Shown: positions 1 through 8,597, counted from the first letter of the stretch. The stretch: 64,000 bases of DNA from Actinobacteria bacterium IMCC26207 (GCA_001025035.1 LCZK01000006.1:186001-250000); one strand, 5' to 3'. A program made the numbers and translations. Notes: a model not told the origin generated them from the sequence alone.

Positions 1-2
1 AA

Positions 3-449
3 ATAGAACTTCCACCGCCACGGCAGGTCACTATAACTGGCCGCAGCACCGACATTCCGCTTCGTTTCCGCAACAACTTGCCATACGAAATCAAGCTCCG
101 CCTGATAGCTCGATCTACTCGACTCGCAGTGGCCGGTGGCGATTCCCAAGAAATTGTTCTGGCACCAGGCGAAAACCGAATTGACCTAGCAGTAACAGTG
201 CGGGCCCCTGGCGAGTCGGACCTGCGGATCAAACTCCTCTCGCCGAACGAGGAACTCGAAATTGGGCAGATCGAACTGCCCGTTCGAGCAACTGCAATCT
301 CTGGAGTGGGAGCTGCGTTATCGGCAATCTCGATCCTGTTCTTGCTGCTGTGGTGGACCCAAGCTCACCGGAGACGTAAACGTGCCGCATCTCGAACTGC
401 GGGTGATCACCCCGCTCTGGCCGCGCCCCTAGTGCCACCGTCAAATTGA
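3..449 (+). CDS. DUF6049-like membrane protein, C-terminal part (5' end outside window)
   Basis: The open frame runs in from the left edge without a stop, so this is the C-terminal part of a larger protein; no start is visible. The visible part is a beta-rich, probably extracytoplasmic stretch followed by one transmembrane segment (roughly the ISGVGAALSAISILFLLLWW region) and a basic cytoplasmic tail rich in R and K. A large secreted-domain protein with one C-terminal membrane anchor in this position is typical of the DUF6049 family, which in Actinomycetota lies near murJ and a Ser/Thr kinase. The family assignment rests on neighbourhood and architecture more than on a motif. murJ, often found between this gene and the kinase, is not present here. 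Confidence 0.6.
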   Translation: MELPPPRQVTITGRSTDIPLRFRNNLPYEIKLRLIARSTRLAVAGGDSQEIVLAPGENRIDLAVTVRAPGESDLRIKLLSPNEELEIGQIELPVRATAISGVGAALSAISILFLLLWWTQAHRRRKRAASRTAGDHPALAAPLVPPSN

Positions 450-496
450 CTGCAAAGCTTCCACAAAAATCCCCCGTTGGCCCGATAGCTTAGGGA

Positions 497-2092
497 GTGG
501 TGGCTGATGGACGAGCGAGGCCGAACCCGACTGATGTGACGCGAGTAGAAGCCGCGCCGGTTCAGGGTTTTGTCGGTCTCACACTGTGCGGACGATACGA
601 GTTGCATGGTCTCATCGGATCGGGTGGCATGGCCCAGGTCTGGGATGCGACTGACTTGATTCTCGGCCGCGAAGTTGCAGTCAAAATACTGCATCCTCAC
701 CTTTCTGGCGACGAAGCATTCGTCACTCGATTCCGGGCTGAGGCCGTTTCGGCGGCTCGGCTGAGCCATCCAAACATTGTTGGCGTCTACGACACCTGTT
801 CCGATAACGGCAACGAAGCAATTGTTATGGAGTTGCTCGATGCCACCACCTTGCGCACCTACCTTGACGAGCATCACATCGTTGATTCCGATACCACTAT
901 TCGCATAGGCCTCCGCCTATTAGATGCCCTTGAGGCTGCCCATCGCGCAGGCCTCGTACATCGAGATGTCAAGCCCTCAAATATCTTGCTGTGTGTAGAT
1001 GGCCGGGTAAAGATCGCCGATTTTGGGATTGCCAAAGCAGAGGACCAAACCGAACTGACTCAGGACGGTGCCTTGGTTGGTACAGCTACCTATTTATCCC
1101 CAGAACAGTTGCTCGGCAACAAAATCGATGGTCGAGCCGACCTCTACTCCCTCGGCATCGTCATGTACGAATGTCTCACTGGCAGAGTCCCGTTTCAAGG
1201 TGACACGGGTGCAGCGGTTGCTCTAGCACGACTTCATTCCGTTCCCCTTGATCCGCGTAGGGTCCGAGCAGATGTTCCCGCCGACTTGGCAGCAACAGTC
1301 ATGCGCACTCTTGAACGAGACCCCGATGATCGCTTCAACTCTGCTGCTGATCTACGGGCGGCACTGCTGAATACAAGTGTTGAGACCCAGCCCGTCAGGA
1401 GCAGGCCCGCTGTACAGATCGACCCCGATCCCACAGATCCGGGTGAGTCATTCGCAAAGTCCGAGCGCAAATGGCTCTATCCGGCGCTGTTTATTCTTCT
1501 GGTTGCCACTGCCTTGGTGATTGCAGGATTACTCGTGCGGGAGACCACCCTCGATGACGAATCCAGCGGCAGTGCGAGCAGCGCAACCACTTCTGTTCCT
1601 GCATCAAGTGAACTCGCCATTGCTGATGCAATCCCGTTTGACCCACAGGGCAAGGGTGAACCCGGAGAAAACAATCAACTCAAAGCAAACGCATTTGACG
1701 GTGACCCGAAGACGGCTTGGCGGACCGAGGGCTACGACACCGCAAACTTCTTTGGCAGTAAGAAGGGCGTAGGCCTTGGGCTGATTCTGGAAGAACCTGC
1801 TCTCATTGATCGGGTACTCATAGAGGGCTCAACAAATGGGTGGAGCGGATCGATCTTTGTGATCGATGCCGAAGATCTAGATGGGGTTGATCCAGCCACA
1901 TCCAAGCCAACTGCAACCTTTCAAGATGTCAGTGGCGCAGTGGATCTTGACTTGACTCAGCTCGACGCATCCCAACGCACCGGTAGTTCTGTTCTGATCT
2001 GGATTACCAACCTTGGTTCACCCCAAGAGGACAACCGTCACCGCGTAGAAATCGCCGAGATCACTTTGACTGGTTCAATCGCCACAAACTGA
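497..2092 (+). CDS. Transmembrane Ser/Thr protein kinase with discoidin-like sensor domain
   Basis: Hanks-type kinase of 531 residues. All catalytic elements are present: glycine loop GSGGMAQV (about 41-48), ATP-binding Lys63 in VAVKIL, HRDVKPSN with catalytic Asp157, DFG at 175-177, and the GTATYLSPEQ activation-segment end. It should therefore be active, unlike some MurJ-associated pseudokinases. One transmembrane helix follows a linker (about 323-345). The outside part, about 170 residues, resembles a discoidin/F5-8C-type carbohydrate-binding fold (AFDGDPKTAW near its start, ending in a hydrophobic strand). A homologous domain is known at the C-terminus of mycobacterial MviN. The start is one of two adjacent GTG codons (497 or 500). 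A role in controlling peptidoglycan synthesis, perhaps with the CwlM-like protein downstream, is inference. Confidence 0.9.
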   Translation: MVADGRARPNPTDVTRVEAAPVQGFVGLTLCGRYELHGLIGSGGMAQVWDATDLILGREVAVKILHPHLSGDEAFVTRFRAEAVSAARLSHPNIVGVYDTCSDNGNEAIVMELLDATTLRTYLDEHHIVDSDTTIRIGLRLLDALEAAHRAGLVHRDVKPSNILLCVDGRVKIADFGIAKAEDQTELTQDGALVGTATYLSPEQLLGNKIDGRADLYSLGIVMYECLTGRVPFQGDTGAAVALARLHSVPLDPRRVRADVPADLAATVMRTLERDPDDRFNSAADLRAALLNTSVETQPVRSRPAVQIDPDPTDPGESFAKSERKWLYPALFILLVATALVIAGLLVRETTLDDESSGSASSATTSVPASSELAIADAIPFDPQGKGEPGENNQLKANAFDGDPKTAWRTEGYDTANFFGSKKGVGLGLILEEPALIDRVLIEGSTNGWSGSIFVIDAEDLDGVDPATSKPTATFQDVSGAVDLDLTQLDASQRTGSSVLIWITNLGSPQEDNRHRVEIAEITLTGSIATN

Positions 2093-2136
2093 GTGAAGCC
2101 CAGCATCTTCCGCCGACCCCACTAGAGTCTGGGTTG

Positions 2137-2445
2137 ATGCCGGAAGAACCCGTAGCTCCCGAGACCACTGACTGGACTGATCAGGTTACCGACCTGATTG
2201 TTGACTCTGTAGACAAAGTCCGTGATCGCGCAACCGGGCCGATCTTAGAATATTCACGGATTTCGGTACATGCGCTAGTGGCGCTGGTTCTGCTTACTCC
2301 CGTGGGCATATTTATGCTGATTGGTACCATTCGCTTGCTGACTTGGGCTGTCGGTGAAGCCTGGATTGCCTACACCATCCTAGGGACAATTTTCGTTCTG
2401 ATCGGCGCCTTCCTCTGGTCGAAACGATCCAAATTACCGCTGTAG
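2137..2445 (+). CDS. Small two-helix membrane protein, hypothetical
   Basis: A 102-residue protein with an acidic N-terminus (about 45 residues), two hydrophobic helices (about 47-72 and 78-95) and a short basic tail (SKRSKL). ATG at 2137 is preferred to the overlapping TTG at 2134. It lies 44 bases after the kinase and 34 bases before trxB, so all three may be co-transcribed. No catalytic motif is visible and I do not recognise the family. Small membrane proteins are common between the kinase gene and trxB in actinobacteria. Confidence 0.65.
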   Translation: MPEEPVAPETTDWTDQVTDLIVDSVDKVRDRATGPILEYSRISVHALVALVLLTPVGIFMLIGTIRLLTWAVGEAWIAYTILGTIFVLIGAFLWSKRSKLPL

Positions 2446-2479
2446 ACTGAGGTTCCCGTAGAACTAAAAAAGGGTCACC

Positions 2480-3469
2480 ATGTCTCCCGAGAACGCTTCC
2501 CCTACTGCTGAACCAGTACCTCGCAAGGTCATCATCATTGGATCTGGGCCCGCTGGCCTTACAGCAGCTATCTATACCTCTCGCGCCAATCTTGAGCCGC
2601 TCCTGATCGAGGGCGAGCCATCCTCGAACAGCGACCAACCAGGCGGACAGCTGATGCTGACCACTGATGTTGAAAACTTTCCAGGATTCCCAACCGGAAT
2701 CATGGGCCCCGAGCTCATGGCCAACTTTCGGGAACAAGCCGCCCGCTTCGGAACCGAGATCCTGACCTCGAAGGTCTCCAAGGTCGATCTAAGCCAGCGG
2801 CCGTTCAAGGTTTGGATCGGCAACAGCAGCGAAGAGCCAACGTATCTAGCTGAGAGCATCATCGTTTCTACAGGTGCTCAGTCGCTGATGCTCGGCCTAG
2901 AGGCAGAAAAGCGGCTACTTGGCCACGGCCTTTCTACCTGCGCCACTTGCGATGGGTTCTTCTTTCGAGATCAGGACATAGCCGTGGTCGGTGGTGGCGA
3001 CTCTGCTGTCGAAGAAGCCATGTTTCTTTCCAGATTTGCTTCCACTGTCACCATTATTCATCGCCGTGACGAGCTTCGAGCATCCAAAATCATGCAGGAC
3101 CGGGCGCATGACAACCCCAAGATCAAGTTCATCTGGAACACCGTCGTGGAAGACATCCTCGGCGAGAGTTCCGTTGAGGGCCTAGCACTCAGAAACCTGC
3201 TCACTGAGGAACAGAGCACTGTTGGATTCACTGGTGTCTTTGTAGCCATTGGCCATCGCCCCTCAACTGACTTGTTCAAAGGACAACTGGACCTGAAAGA
3301 GAATGGCTACCTGATCACTCAGGGCAGCAGCTCAAAAACAAATATCGAGGGAGTTTTTGCCTCTGGTGACGTTCAAGATGACTATTACCGCCAAGCAATT
3401 ACTGCCGCTGGTAGTGGCTGCATGGCCGCTATTGACGCCGAACGATTCCTAGAGGACCAAGGCCACTAG
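2480..3469 (+). CDS. trxB: Thioredoxin-disulfide reductase
   Basis: NADPH-dependent flavoenzyme that reduces thioredoxin in the cytoplasm. The 329 residues match the family length. The FAD-binding GSGPAGLTAA motif is at 21-30, the redox pair CATC at Cys154/Cys157, the NADPH-binding GGGDSAVEEA follows, and a C-terminal ASGDV FAD motif is present. The ATG is preceded by a purine-rich aaaaaggg. trxA follows 60 bases downstream in the same direction, so the pair forms a complete thioredoxin system as in most actinobacteria. Confidence 0.97.
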   Translation: MSPENASPTAEPVPRKVIIIGSGPAGLTAAIYTSRANLEPLLIEGEPSSNSDQPGGQLMLTTDVENFPGFPTGIMGPELMANFREQAARFGTEILTSKVSKVDLSQRPFKVWIGNSSEEPTYLAESIIVSTGAQSLMLGLEAEKRLLGHGLSTCATCDGFFFRDQDIAVVGGGDSAVEEAMFLSRFASTVTIIHRRDELRASKIMQDRAHDNPKIKFIWNTVVEDILGESSVEGLALRNLLTEEQSTVGFTGVFVAIGHRPSTDLFKGQLDLKENGYLITQGSSSKTNIEGVFASGDVQDDYYRQAITAAGSGCMAAIDAERFLEDQGH

Positions 3470-3529
3470 TATCTCTGTCAGGTTGCGAGCCTGCTCGCAG
3501 CACCGCCCCTAGCAACGAGAGGACATCTA

Positions 3530-3856
3530 ATGTCGGGTTCAATCAGTCAACTCAGTGAAGCTACCTTTGCCGAGCAGGTCAACAGCAGTGCAGAGCCAGT
3601 GCTCGTAGACTTTTGGGCCGAGTGGTGTGGTCCGTGCAAGACGATCGCTCCCATCCTCGAAGAGATCGCAACAGAACAGACTGGCTCTCTCAAGATTGCC
3701 AAGGTAAATGTTGATGAGAACCCAGGTCTCGCCCGTGAGTATGGCGTTCAAAGCATCCCCACCATGATTCTTTTCAAAGATGGCGAGATCGTGCAGAAAA
3801 TCGTTGGAGCAAAGGGCAAAGAGGCGCTCCTAGCTGACCTCCGCCCACACCTCTAA
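3530..3856 (+). CDS. trxA: Thioredoxin
   Basis: Thioredoxin of 108 residues with the canonical active site WCGPCK (Cys33 and Cys36) and the cis-proline region SIPTMILF. It is reduced by the TrxB encoded just upstream and serves as a general disulfide reductant. The start ATG follows gagaggac. The gene is followed directly by a long perfect palindrome (3863-3892), which may end the trxBA transcript or bind a regulator. Confidence 0.97.
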   Translation: MSGSISQLSEATFAEQVNSSAEPVLVDFWAEWCGPCKTIAPILEEIATEQTGSLKIAKVNVDENPGLAREYGVQSIPTMILFKDGEIVQKIVGAKGKEALLADLRPHL

Positions 3857-3862
3857 CCGCTT

Positions 3863-3892
3863 CATGCTATCGAACATGTGTTCGATAGCATG
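3863..3892. promoter_or_regulatory. Perfect 14-bp-arm palindrome containing an SOS-box-like core
   Basis: The arms catgctatcgaaca (3863-3876) and tgttcgatagcatg (3879-3892) are perfectly complementary around a 2-base centre. The core at 3870-3885 reads TCGAAC-ATGT-GTTCGA, an exact match to the mycobacterial/Gram-positive LexA box TCGAAC-N4-GTTCGA. It sits 7 bases after trxA and about 50 bases before the CwlM-like gene. It could be a LexA or other dimeric operator, or a transcript-end hairpin for trxA, although no clear T-run follows. Confidence 0.55.
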
Positions 3893-3944
3893 AGTCTGCT
3901 CCCCTAATTTCTGGAGTTTTGTTATCACTCTCGCCTCGCTTCCG

Positions 3945-4898
3945 TTGATCGCAGGTTCTACTGGGCCTGACGTTGCTGACCTGCAGCGAAGGCTTCAGGC
4001 TGCAGGGTTTTCTATCTCTGATGACCCCGGGAACTTTTCGTCTGCCACTCAACTGGCTGTACGAGAGTTCCAAAAGGCAAGCGGCCTCGACCCTGATGGA
4101 GCCTGCGACTCATCGACCTGGGCGGCCTTGGTAGAGACTGCCTTCAGTATTGGTGATCGTCTGCTATGTCTGCGCTCCCCCATGATGCGCGGTGACGACG
4201 TATCTGAACTTCAGCTGCGTCTGAGTGCTCTGGGTTTTGATCCCGGCCGAGTCGACGGGATCTTTGGGCCACTCACGCAGCAAGCCATCGCTGATTTCCA
4301 ACGAAATGCCGGACTGGTGAGCGACAAGGTCTGTGGACCCGAGACTGTTGACTCACTCGTTCGACTGGAAGGCCGTGGTGGTAGCGCTACTGTGACAGGA
4401 GTTCGGGAACGAGATCGCCTCCGGCGCCGACTCACGGACTTGACTGACCTGCGCGTCGGGCTGGGATCAATTGGACAGATCCATCCTATTTTGAGTGGGT
4501 TTGGTGCTGGCCTCCAGGGCTCAGGTATGTCCACCCTGCTACTCGATGATCAGGATTGGTCCCTCCAAGCTGAGGCTGTCAACCTTTTTTCAGCCGATCT
4601 ATATCTGGGATTTGAAGTCTCAGATGATGCTCAGGCTGATGCGAGTTATTTCTCGGTTCCAGGCTACGAGTCAGATGCAGGCAGACGTTTCGCTGAGTTG
4701 ATCATACGAGAACTTCCCGCCGCACCCGGTTGGGGAGTAGGCACAGTGCAGGGAATGCGCCTGCAAATTCTGCGCGAAACACGACCACCCGCTGTGCTCC
4801 TCAGATTGGGCCCACCCGCGGTTTTAGAGGCTAGTCATGCACTGGTGATCGCAGCGCTGCACCGTGCCTTGGAAGCCTGGGCAAGCGATCCCTGCTAG
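3945..4898 (+). CDS. CwlM-like peptidoglycan-binding protein with degenerate amidase domain
   Basis: 317 residues from the first usual start codon (TTG). Two peptidoglycan-binding type 1 repeats come first (about 1-62 and 68-140; GPDVADLQRRL...AVREFQ and GDDVSELQLRL...AIADFQ), then a domain of about 170 residues in the place of an amidase_3 domain. The expected zinc ligands (GHGG, Glu, HxN) are not visible: where a VSIHAN-type strand should be, the sequence reads LYLGFEV. By position and architecture this matches CwlM, which in mycobacteria is a catalytically dead regulator of MurA/MurJ phosphorylated by a Ser/Thr kinase. No good ribosome-binding site precedes TTG 3945; the frame is open back to a TGA at 3891, so a non-standard start nearer the ggag at 3913 is possible. 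Confidence 0.7.
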   Translation: MIAGSTGPDVADLQRRLQAAGFSISDDPGNFSSATQLAVREFQKASGLDPDGACDSSTWAALVETAFSIGDRLLCLRSPMMRGDDVSELQLRLSALGFDPGRVDGIFGPLTQQAIADFQRNAGLVSDKVCGPETVDSLVRLEGRGGSATVTGVRERDRLRRRLTDLTDLRVGLGSIGQIHPILSGFGAGLQGSGMSTLLLDDQDWSLQAEAVNLFSADLYLGFEVSDDAQADASYFSVPGYESDAGRRFAELIIRELPAAPGWGVGTVQGMRLQILRETRPPAVLLRLGPPAVLEASHALVIAALHRALEAWASDPC

Positions 4899-4946
4899 CT
4901 GAGTCGATTCGCAGGTTCAACCCTCAATCTGAGCCTCAGCTTTGGT

Positions 4947-4978
4947 TAACCACAAGTTTTCCCACAGCCTGTGCATAA
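4947..4978. promoter_or_regulatory. DnaA-box-like cluster between cwlM-like gene and parB
   Basis: The 150-base convergent spacer holds ttaaccacaa, tttcccacag and tgtgcataa; the last, read on the minus strand, is TTATGCACA, a perfect match to the E. coli consensus TTATNCACA. Several boxes within about 30 bases suggest a DnaA-binding cluster on the partition-gene side of the origin. Its function is not shown by the sequence. Confidence 0.4.
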
Positions 4979-5048
4979 ACCTTTCGGCGGAGAGGCAATG
5001 AGTCTCTACTACTTAGTCGCTGCTACTGAATCGCAACTGCTGAATCTG

Positions 5049-5957
5049 CTATTCAATAATTCTGCGGTACAGCCGTTCTAGGTCTTCAAGATTCGCAAAT
5101 TCAACCGTCACCTTGCCGCGCTTTGCAGTCATCGACACTCCCACTCGAGTATCTAGGTATGAGGCCAACAACTCCTCAAGTTCCAAAATACCAGGGGGTC
5201 GCAGTTTGCGCTCGGGGTCAGGGGAGGGTTCTGAGTTCTCAGAGGAGCCACCACTGGCTGAGGCTGCTCCGCCAAGACCAGCCTCAAGATCGATTCGTTC
5301 CTTGATCAGTTGCTCGACGTCTCGAACACTGAGGGACTCAGAGACTACTCTCTTGGCGACTGTCTCCTGATAGGCACGATCAGGATGGCCAAGAATTGCT
5401 TTGGCATGTCCAGCCGAGAGGAGTCCCTCGCCGACTAGTTTCTGAACAGCGGGGGAGAGCTGGAACAACCGGAGGTGGTTTGCTACAGCCGAGCGACTCT
5501 TGCCAACCCGTTTAGCCACCTGTTCCTGAGTCATAGAAAAATCTTCTATCAGCTGCTGATACGCCGCAGCCTCTTCTAGGGCATTCAAGTCCTGACGATG
5601 AAGGTTCTCTACTAGAGCCTGTTCTAGGGAACTGACATCGTCCACGGTTCGAACTATTGCGGGGATAGTGGGAAGGCCAACACGCTTTGCTGCGCGCCAC
5701 CTTCGTTCACCAGCAATGATCTCAAACCCAGTATCAGTCTGCCTAACGAGTATCGGCTGCAACACACCGAGTTCACGAATGCTGTCGACTAGGCCTTCTA
5801 GGGTCTCTTCGTCGAATGCTTTTCTTGGCTGTAAGGGGTTCGGGTGCACTGCAGATAGTTCAAGATTATGCAACCCTGCAGCGCTTTCCTCGACCTCTGA
5901 ATCACCAGTTGGGATCAATGCCGATAATCCCCGACCTAGTCCACCTTTACGAGACAC
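5049..5957 (-). CDS. parB: Chromosome partitioning protein ParB
   Basis: 302-residue CTP-dependent DNA clamp that loads at parS and spreads. The N-terminal ParB/Srx domain includes NPLQPRKAF and the GERRWRAAKR motif needed for CTP binding. A central helix-turn-helix (TQEQVAKRVGKSRSAVANHLRL) binds parS, and the C-terminal dimerisation part ends in RLYRRIIE. It overlaps parA by 11 bases, implying translational coupling. Two parS-like sites lie upstream (7003 and 8298). Confidence 0.96.
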   Translation of the reverse strand: MSRKGGLGRGLSALIPTGDSEVEESAAGLHNLELSAVHPNPLQPRKAFDEETLEGLVDSIRELGVLQPILVRQTDTGFEIIAGERRWRAAKRVGLPTIPAIVRTVDDVSSLEQALVENLHRQDLNALEEAAAYQQLIEDFSMTQEQVAKRVGKSRSAVANHLRLFQLSPAVQKLVGEGLLSAGHAKAILGHPDRAYQETVAKRVVSESLSVRDVEQLIKERIDLEAGLGGAASASGGSSENSEPSPDPERKLRPPGILELEELLASYLDTRVGVSMTAKRGKVTVEFANLEDLERLYRRIIE

Positions 5958-6954
5958 CGCTAACCTCCCGGGCTAGTTCCTTATACGCCACGGCACCCCG
6001 AGAACTCGGATCAAACGTGGTAATTGGCTGCCCGAATCCAGGCGCTTCTGATAGGCGTACATTTCTGGGGATCACAACGCGACACACCCGTGAGCCGTAA
6101 TGCCCTCGAACCTCATCCGAAACTTGCTCACCCAACTTTGTCCTGCCGTCATACATAACCAGAACAATATTGAGGATCTCTAGACTCGCATTGAGATTGC
6201 GGCGGATGAGATCAACATTTCTCGTCAGTTGCCCAAGCCCCTCAAGTGCGTAGTACTCGCACTGGATCGGCACCATTACCTCGGTAGCGGCTACTAGAGC
6301 GTTCACGGTGAGCAGCCCGAGCGATGGGGGACAGTCAATGAGTACATAGTCGTAATCATCGATCACCTCATCCAAAGCTCGCTTGAGTTTGCTCTCGCGA
6401 CTAAATGCTGTGACAAGCTCGATCTCGGACCCAGCCAGATCCAAACTCGCGGGGGCGATAAAGAGTCCCTTTACTTCGGTGGGCTCTACGCACTCATCAA
6501 GATTGACGTCCTGTAGGAGCACGTTATAAATCGTCACATCAAGATCATGGTGATTGATCCCCAACCCAGTCGTGGCATTTCCCTGTGGATCAAGATCAAT
6601 GAGTAGTACCCGATACCCCAGATCAGCAAGAGCTGCACCCAGATTGACAGTGGTCGTGGTCTTGCCCACACCGCCCTTCTGATTCGCTAGAGCTATGACT
6701 CGCGGCAGGGCCGGAGTTGTACGAACGAAGCCCTCCGCTGGGGAATCCTCAGATCCAGTGGTCGGTGCCTGACCATCGGTCGGTTCATCTGCGTCTTTTG
6801 GTTCCTCGACCTGGCGATCCTCTGGTTCTTCTGGATACTCAGTAACAAACTCCTCTTCGGACTCCTCTTCAGGAGGCGCCTCGGTGGGGAGGTCTCCCTC
6901 CGCCTGAAGCGTTGGGGTTTGCTCTGGCTCAGGCGGGGACTCCAGGTCTGTCAT
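5947..6954 (-). CDS. parA: Chromosome partitioning ATPase ParA (Soj)
   Basis: Deviant Walker A ATPase (KGGVGKTTTT), with IDLDPQGNATTGLG and YDYVLIDCPPSLG, that drives segregation of ParB-parS complexes. The core is preceded by an unusual acidic, Pro/Glu-rich N-terminal extension of about 80 residues, probably disordered. I chose ATG 6954 (335 residues). An in-frame TTG at 6990 preceded by gaggg would add 12 residues. A promoter-like TTGACC-17-AAGTAT overlaps the TTG and ends 7 bases before the ATG, which would make the ATG transcript leaderless. parB follows with overlapping codons. Confidence 0.95.
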   Translation of the reverse strand: MTDLESPPEPEQTPTLQAEGDLPTEAPPEEESEEEFVTEYPEEPEDRQVEEPKDADEPTDGQAPTTGSEDSPAEGFVRTTPALPRVIALANQKGGVGKTTTTVNLGAALADLGYRVLLIDLDPQGNATTGLGINHHDLDVTIYNVLLQDVNLDECVEPTEVKGLFIAPASLDLAGSEIELVTAFSRESKLKRALDEVIDDYDYVLIDCPPSLGLLTVNALVAATEVMVPIQCEYYALEGLGQLTRNVDLIRRNLNASLEILNIVLVMYDGRTKLGEQVSDEVRGHYGSRVCRVVIPRNVRLSEAPGFGQPITTFDPSSRGAVAYKELAREVSGVS

Positions 6955-7002
6955 CCCCTTTATACTTGACGGTTCTGGTCCTAAGGTCAAGGACCCTCGG
7001 TG

Positions 7003-7018
7003 TGTTCCACGTGGAACA
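7003..7018. promoter_or_regulatory. parS site (perfect palindrome)
   Basis: tgttccacgtggaaca is a perfect 16-bp palindrome with the CACGTG core of the bacterial parS consensus TGTTTCACGTGAAACA, differing by one symmetric substitution. It lies in the rsmG-parA spacer, the typical place for an origin-proximal parS. Confidence 0.9.
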
Positions 7019-7050
7019 GTACAAAATTGGGCGAGATTTTCTTTAGTTGG

Positions 7051-7680
7051 CTAGAAAAGAGGCCTTTTTGTAGGTATCCCAACTCTCCGTGGATACTTAT
7101 CTGAGCATGGTGCAACCATGGTGAACACCTGAATTGTTGCCTGTTTCTGAGTCTGCCGTTCGCCGAGTTCTAGACCGAGTAGTTGTAAACCCTGCTCTGG
7201 CCATCGGTTCGGTTCGCTCTCTGGCGGCTCGCTAATGAGCAGAACAGAACCTGGACCCGACATGAAACCGATAGCACATTCGGCAGTCACAGCTGGAGGG
7301 CCGAAGGAGCGGGATACGACGGAATCAAAACTGCCTCGCAGTTCCGGATCTCGAGCGAGTTCCTCAGCTCGGCCCGTAACTACGCTGGTCCGATCAGCAA
7401 TACCAAGTCTCTCGATTGCCGCTTGCAGAAATGCGCATCTCCGCTGATTGCTATCTAGAAGCACAAATTCAGATGCTGGTAGGGCTAGGGCCAAGACCAG
7501 TCCGGGAACTCCCCCGCCACTGCCCAAGTCAAGAATTCTCCCTTGGCCTGCTAAGGAGTCGAGGAATGCCTGAGCATGATCAATCTGTGGCGAGACTGGA
7601 CCAGGTCCTAGAAAGCCAAGGCTTCGACTTTCTTCTAAAACCAAAACGAGTTCATGAGTTGCATCATCCACGCTAAGCAT
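7051..7680 (-). CDS. rsmG: 16S rRNA (guanine-527-N7)-methyltransferase
   Basis: SAM-dependent methyltransferase of 209 residues that makes m7G527 in 16S rRNA. The SAM motif DLGSGGGVPGLVLA is at about 51-64, followed by LLDSNQRRCAFLQAAIERLG, and VVSRSFGPPAVTAE corresponds to the usual SRA(F)xP region. The start is ATG 7680. It sits between jag and parA on the same strand, as in nearly all actinobacteria. Confidence 0.93.
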   Translation of the reverse strand: MLSVDDATHELVLVLEESRSLGFLGPGPVSPQIDHAQAFLDSLAGQGRILDLGSGGGVPGLVLALALPASEFVLLDSNQRRCAFLQAAIERLGIADRTSVVTGRAEELARDPELRGSFDSVVSRSFGPPAVTAECAIGFMSGPGSVLLISEPPESEPNRWPEQGLQLLGLELGERQTQKQATIQVFTMVAPCSDKYPRRVGIPTKRPLF

Positions 7681-7793
7681 TCTCGCAGGTTTCAGTAGTC
7701 CCTGGTTAGTTGTGCCGAAAAATGAAGGTAGGCACCCTCTCGGGTGCCTACCTCAAGTCTGCTTCATTCAGTTCATCAGCTTCGTTCAACCCA

Positions 7794-8597
7794 TCAGGCG
7801 GGCTTCAGAACTACCCGGCGCCGTGGGTCTTCTCCCTCGGAGACTGATGAGATTCCATCGATCTCTGAGGCGACATCGTGTACCTGCTTGCGGTCAGCAC
7901 TGGACATCACTTCGAATACCACAGTGGTTCCGTTCGTCACGGTAGTGGCCTGCTCGGTCACGAAAGCGGTGAGCGCCTGCTTACGGCGTTCACGTATACC
8001 TTCGATGTCCACAGTAACTCGGCCGTACTCCCTGCCTTCTGCCTGACGCTGCAAGGTGTTTCGGGTGATCTCTTGAATAGCCTCAAGCGTTACCAGACGA
8101 GGTCCGACCATCACACCTAGACCTTCTCCCGAAAGGTTGACTCGTAGGTCATCGTCTTCAAATACTGCCTGTGCAGAAGCGGAGAACCCGAATGACTCAG
8201 CAAGGCCAGTTAGGAACTCCTCGACGACAGTGCATTGCTCTGCTTGATCCATCGGCTCCTTATTGCGCCGCGGTTCTGACCTCTCACGAGATGCTGATGT
8301 TCCACGTGAAACATTCCGATCATCCGCTGTGTTAGTTGAGTTATCGGAATTGCCTGCTGCAGGTGCAGAGCCCGCTTCATCCTTGCGAGGCCGCCGCTTG
8401 CGGTCGACCTTGGCTCGTGGAGACTTTGGAAGTATGCGTGCCCGAACCCTTGCATCACCGCGAGGGCGACCAAAAAGGCCAGTCTTTGGTTCCTCTAGTA
8501 ACTCAAACTCAGCATCTTCCTGATCGACTCCGAGCTGATCTAAGGCCAATTCCTTGGCTTCTTCTACCGTCTTACCGGTGGTTTCTACCCACTCCAT
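7794..8597 (-). CDS. jag: Jag/KhpB-type RNA-binding protein (Jag_N, KH, R3H)
   Basis: About 267 residues. The N-terminal Jag_N domain (VETTGKTVEEAKELALDQLGV...KTGLFGRPRGDARV) is followed by a charged low-complexity linker (about 65-115), a KH domain, and a C-terminal R3H domain with ADRKQVHDVASEI. KhpB/Jag binds RNA and is linked to cell division and membrane insertion in other bacteria. ATG 8597 has a gagg 6 bases upstream; the overlapping GTG at 8600 is possible. Its start is 8 bases after the yidC stop. A parS-like site lies inside the linker coding sequence. Confidence 0.92.
   Translation of the reverse strand: MEWVETTGKTVEEAKELALDQLGVDQEDAEFELLEEPKTGLFGRPRGDARVRARILPKSPRAKVDRKRRPRKDEAGSAPAAGNSDNSTNTADDRNVSRGTSASRERSEPRRNKEPMDQAEQCTVVEEFLTGLAESFGFSASAQAVFEDDDLRVNLSGEGLGVMVGPRLVTLEAIQEITRNTLQRQAEGREYGRVTVDIEGIRERRKQALTAFVTEQATTVTNGTTVVFEVMSSADRKQVHDVASEIDGISSVSEGEDPRRRVVLKPA
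8298..8313. promoter_or_regulatory. Second parS site, inside jag
   Basis: tgttccacgtgaaaca; on the minus strand TGTTTCACGTGGAACA, the common actinobacterial parS form. One base breaks the palindrome. It lies in the linker-coding part of jag, about 1.3 kb from the first site. Intragenic parS sites are usual. Confidence 0.85.
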
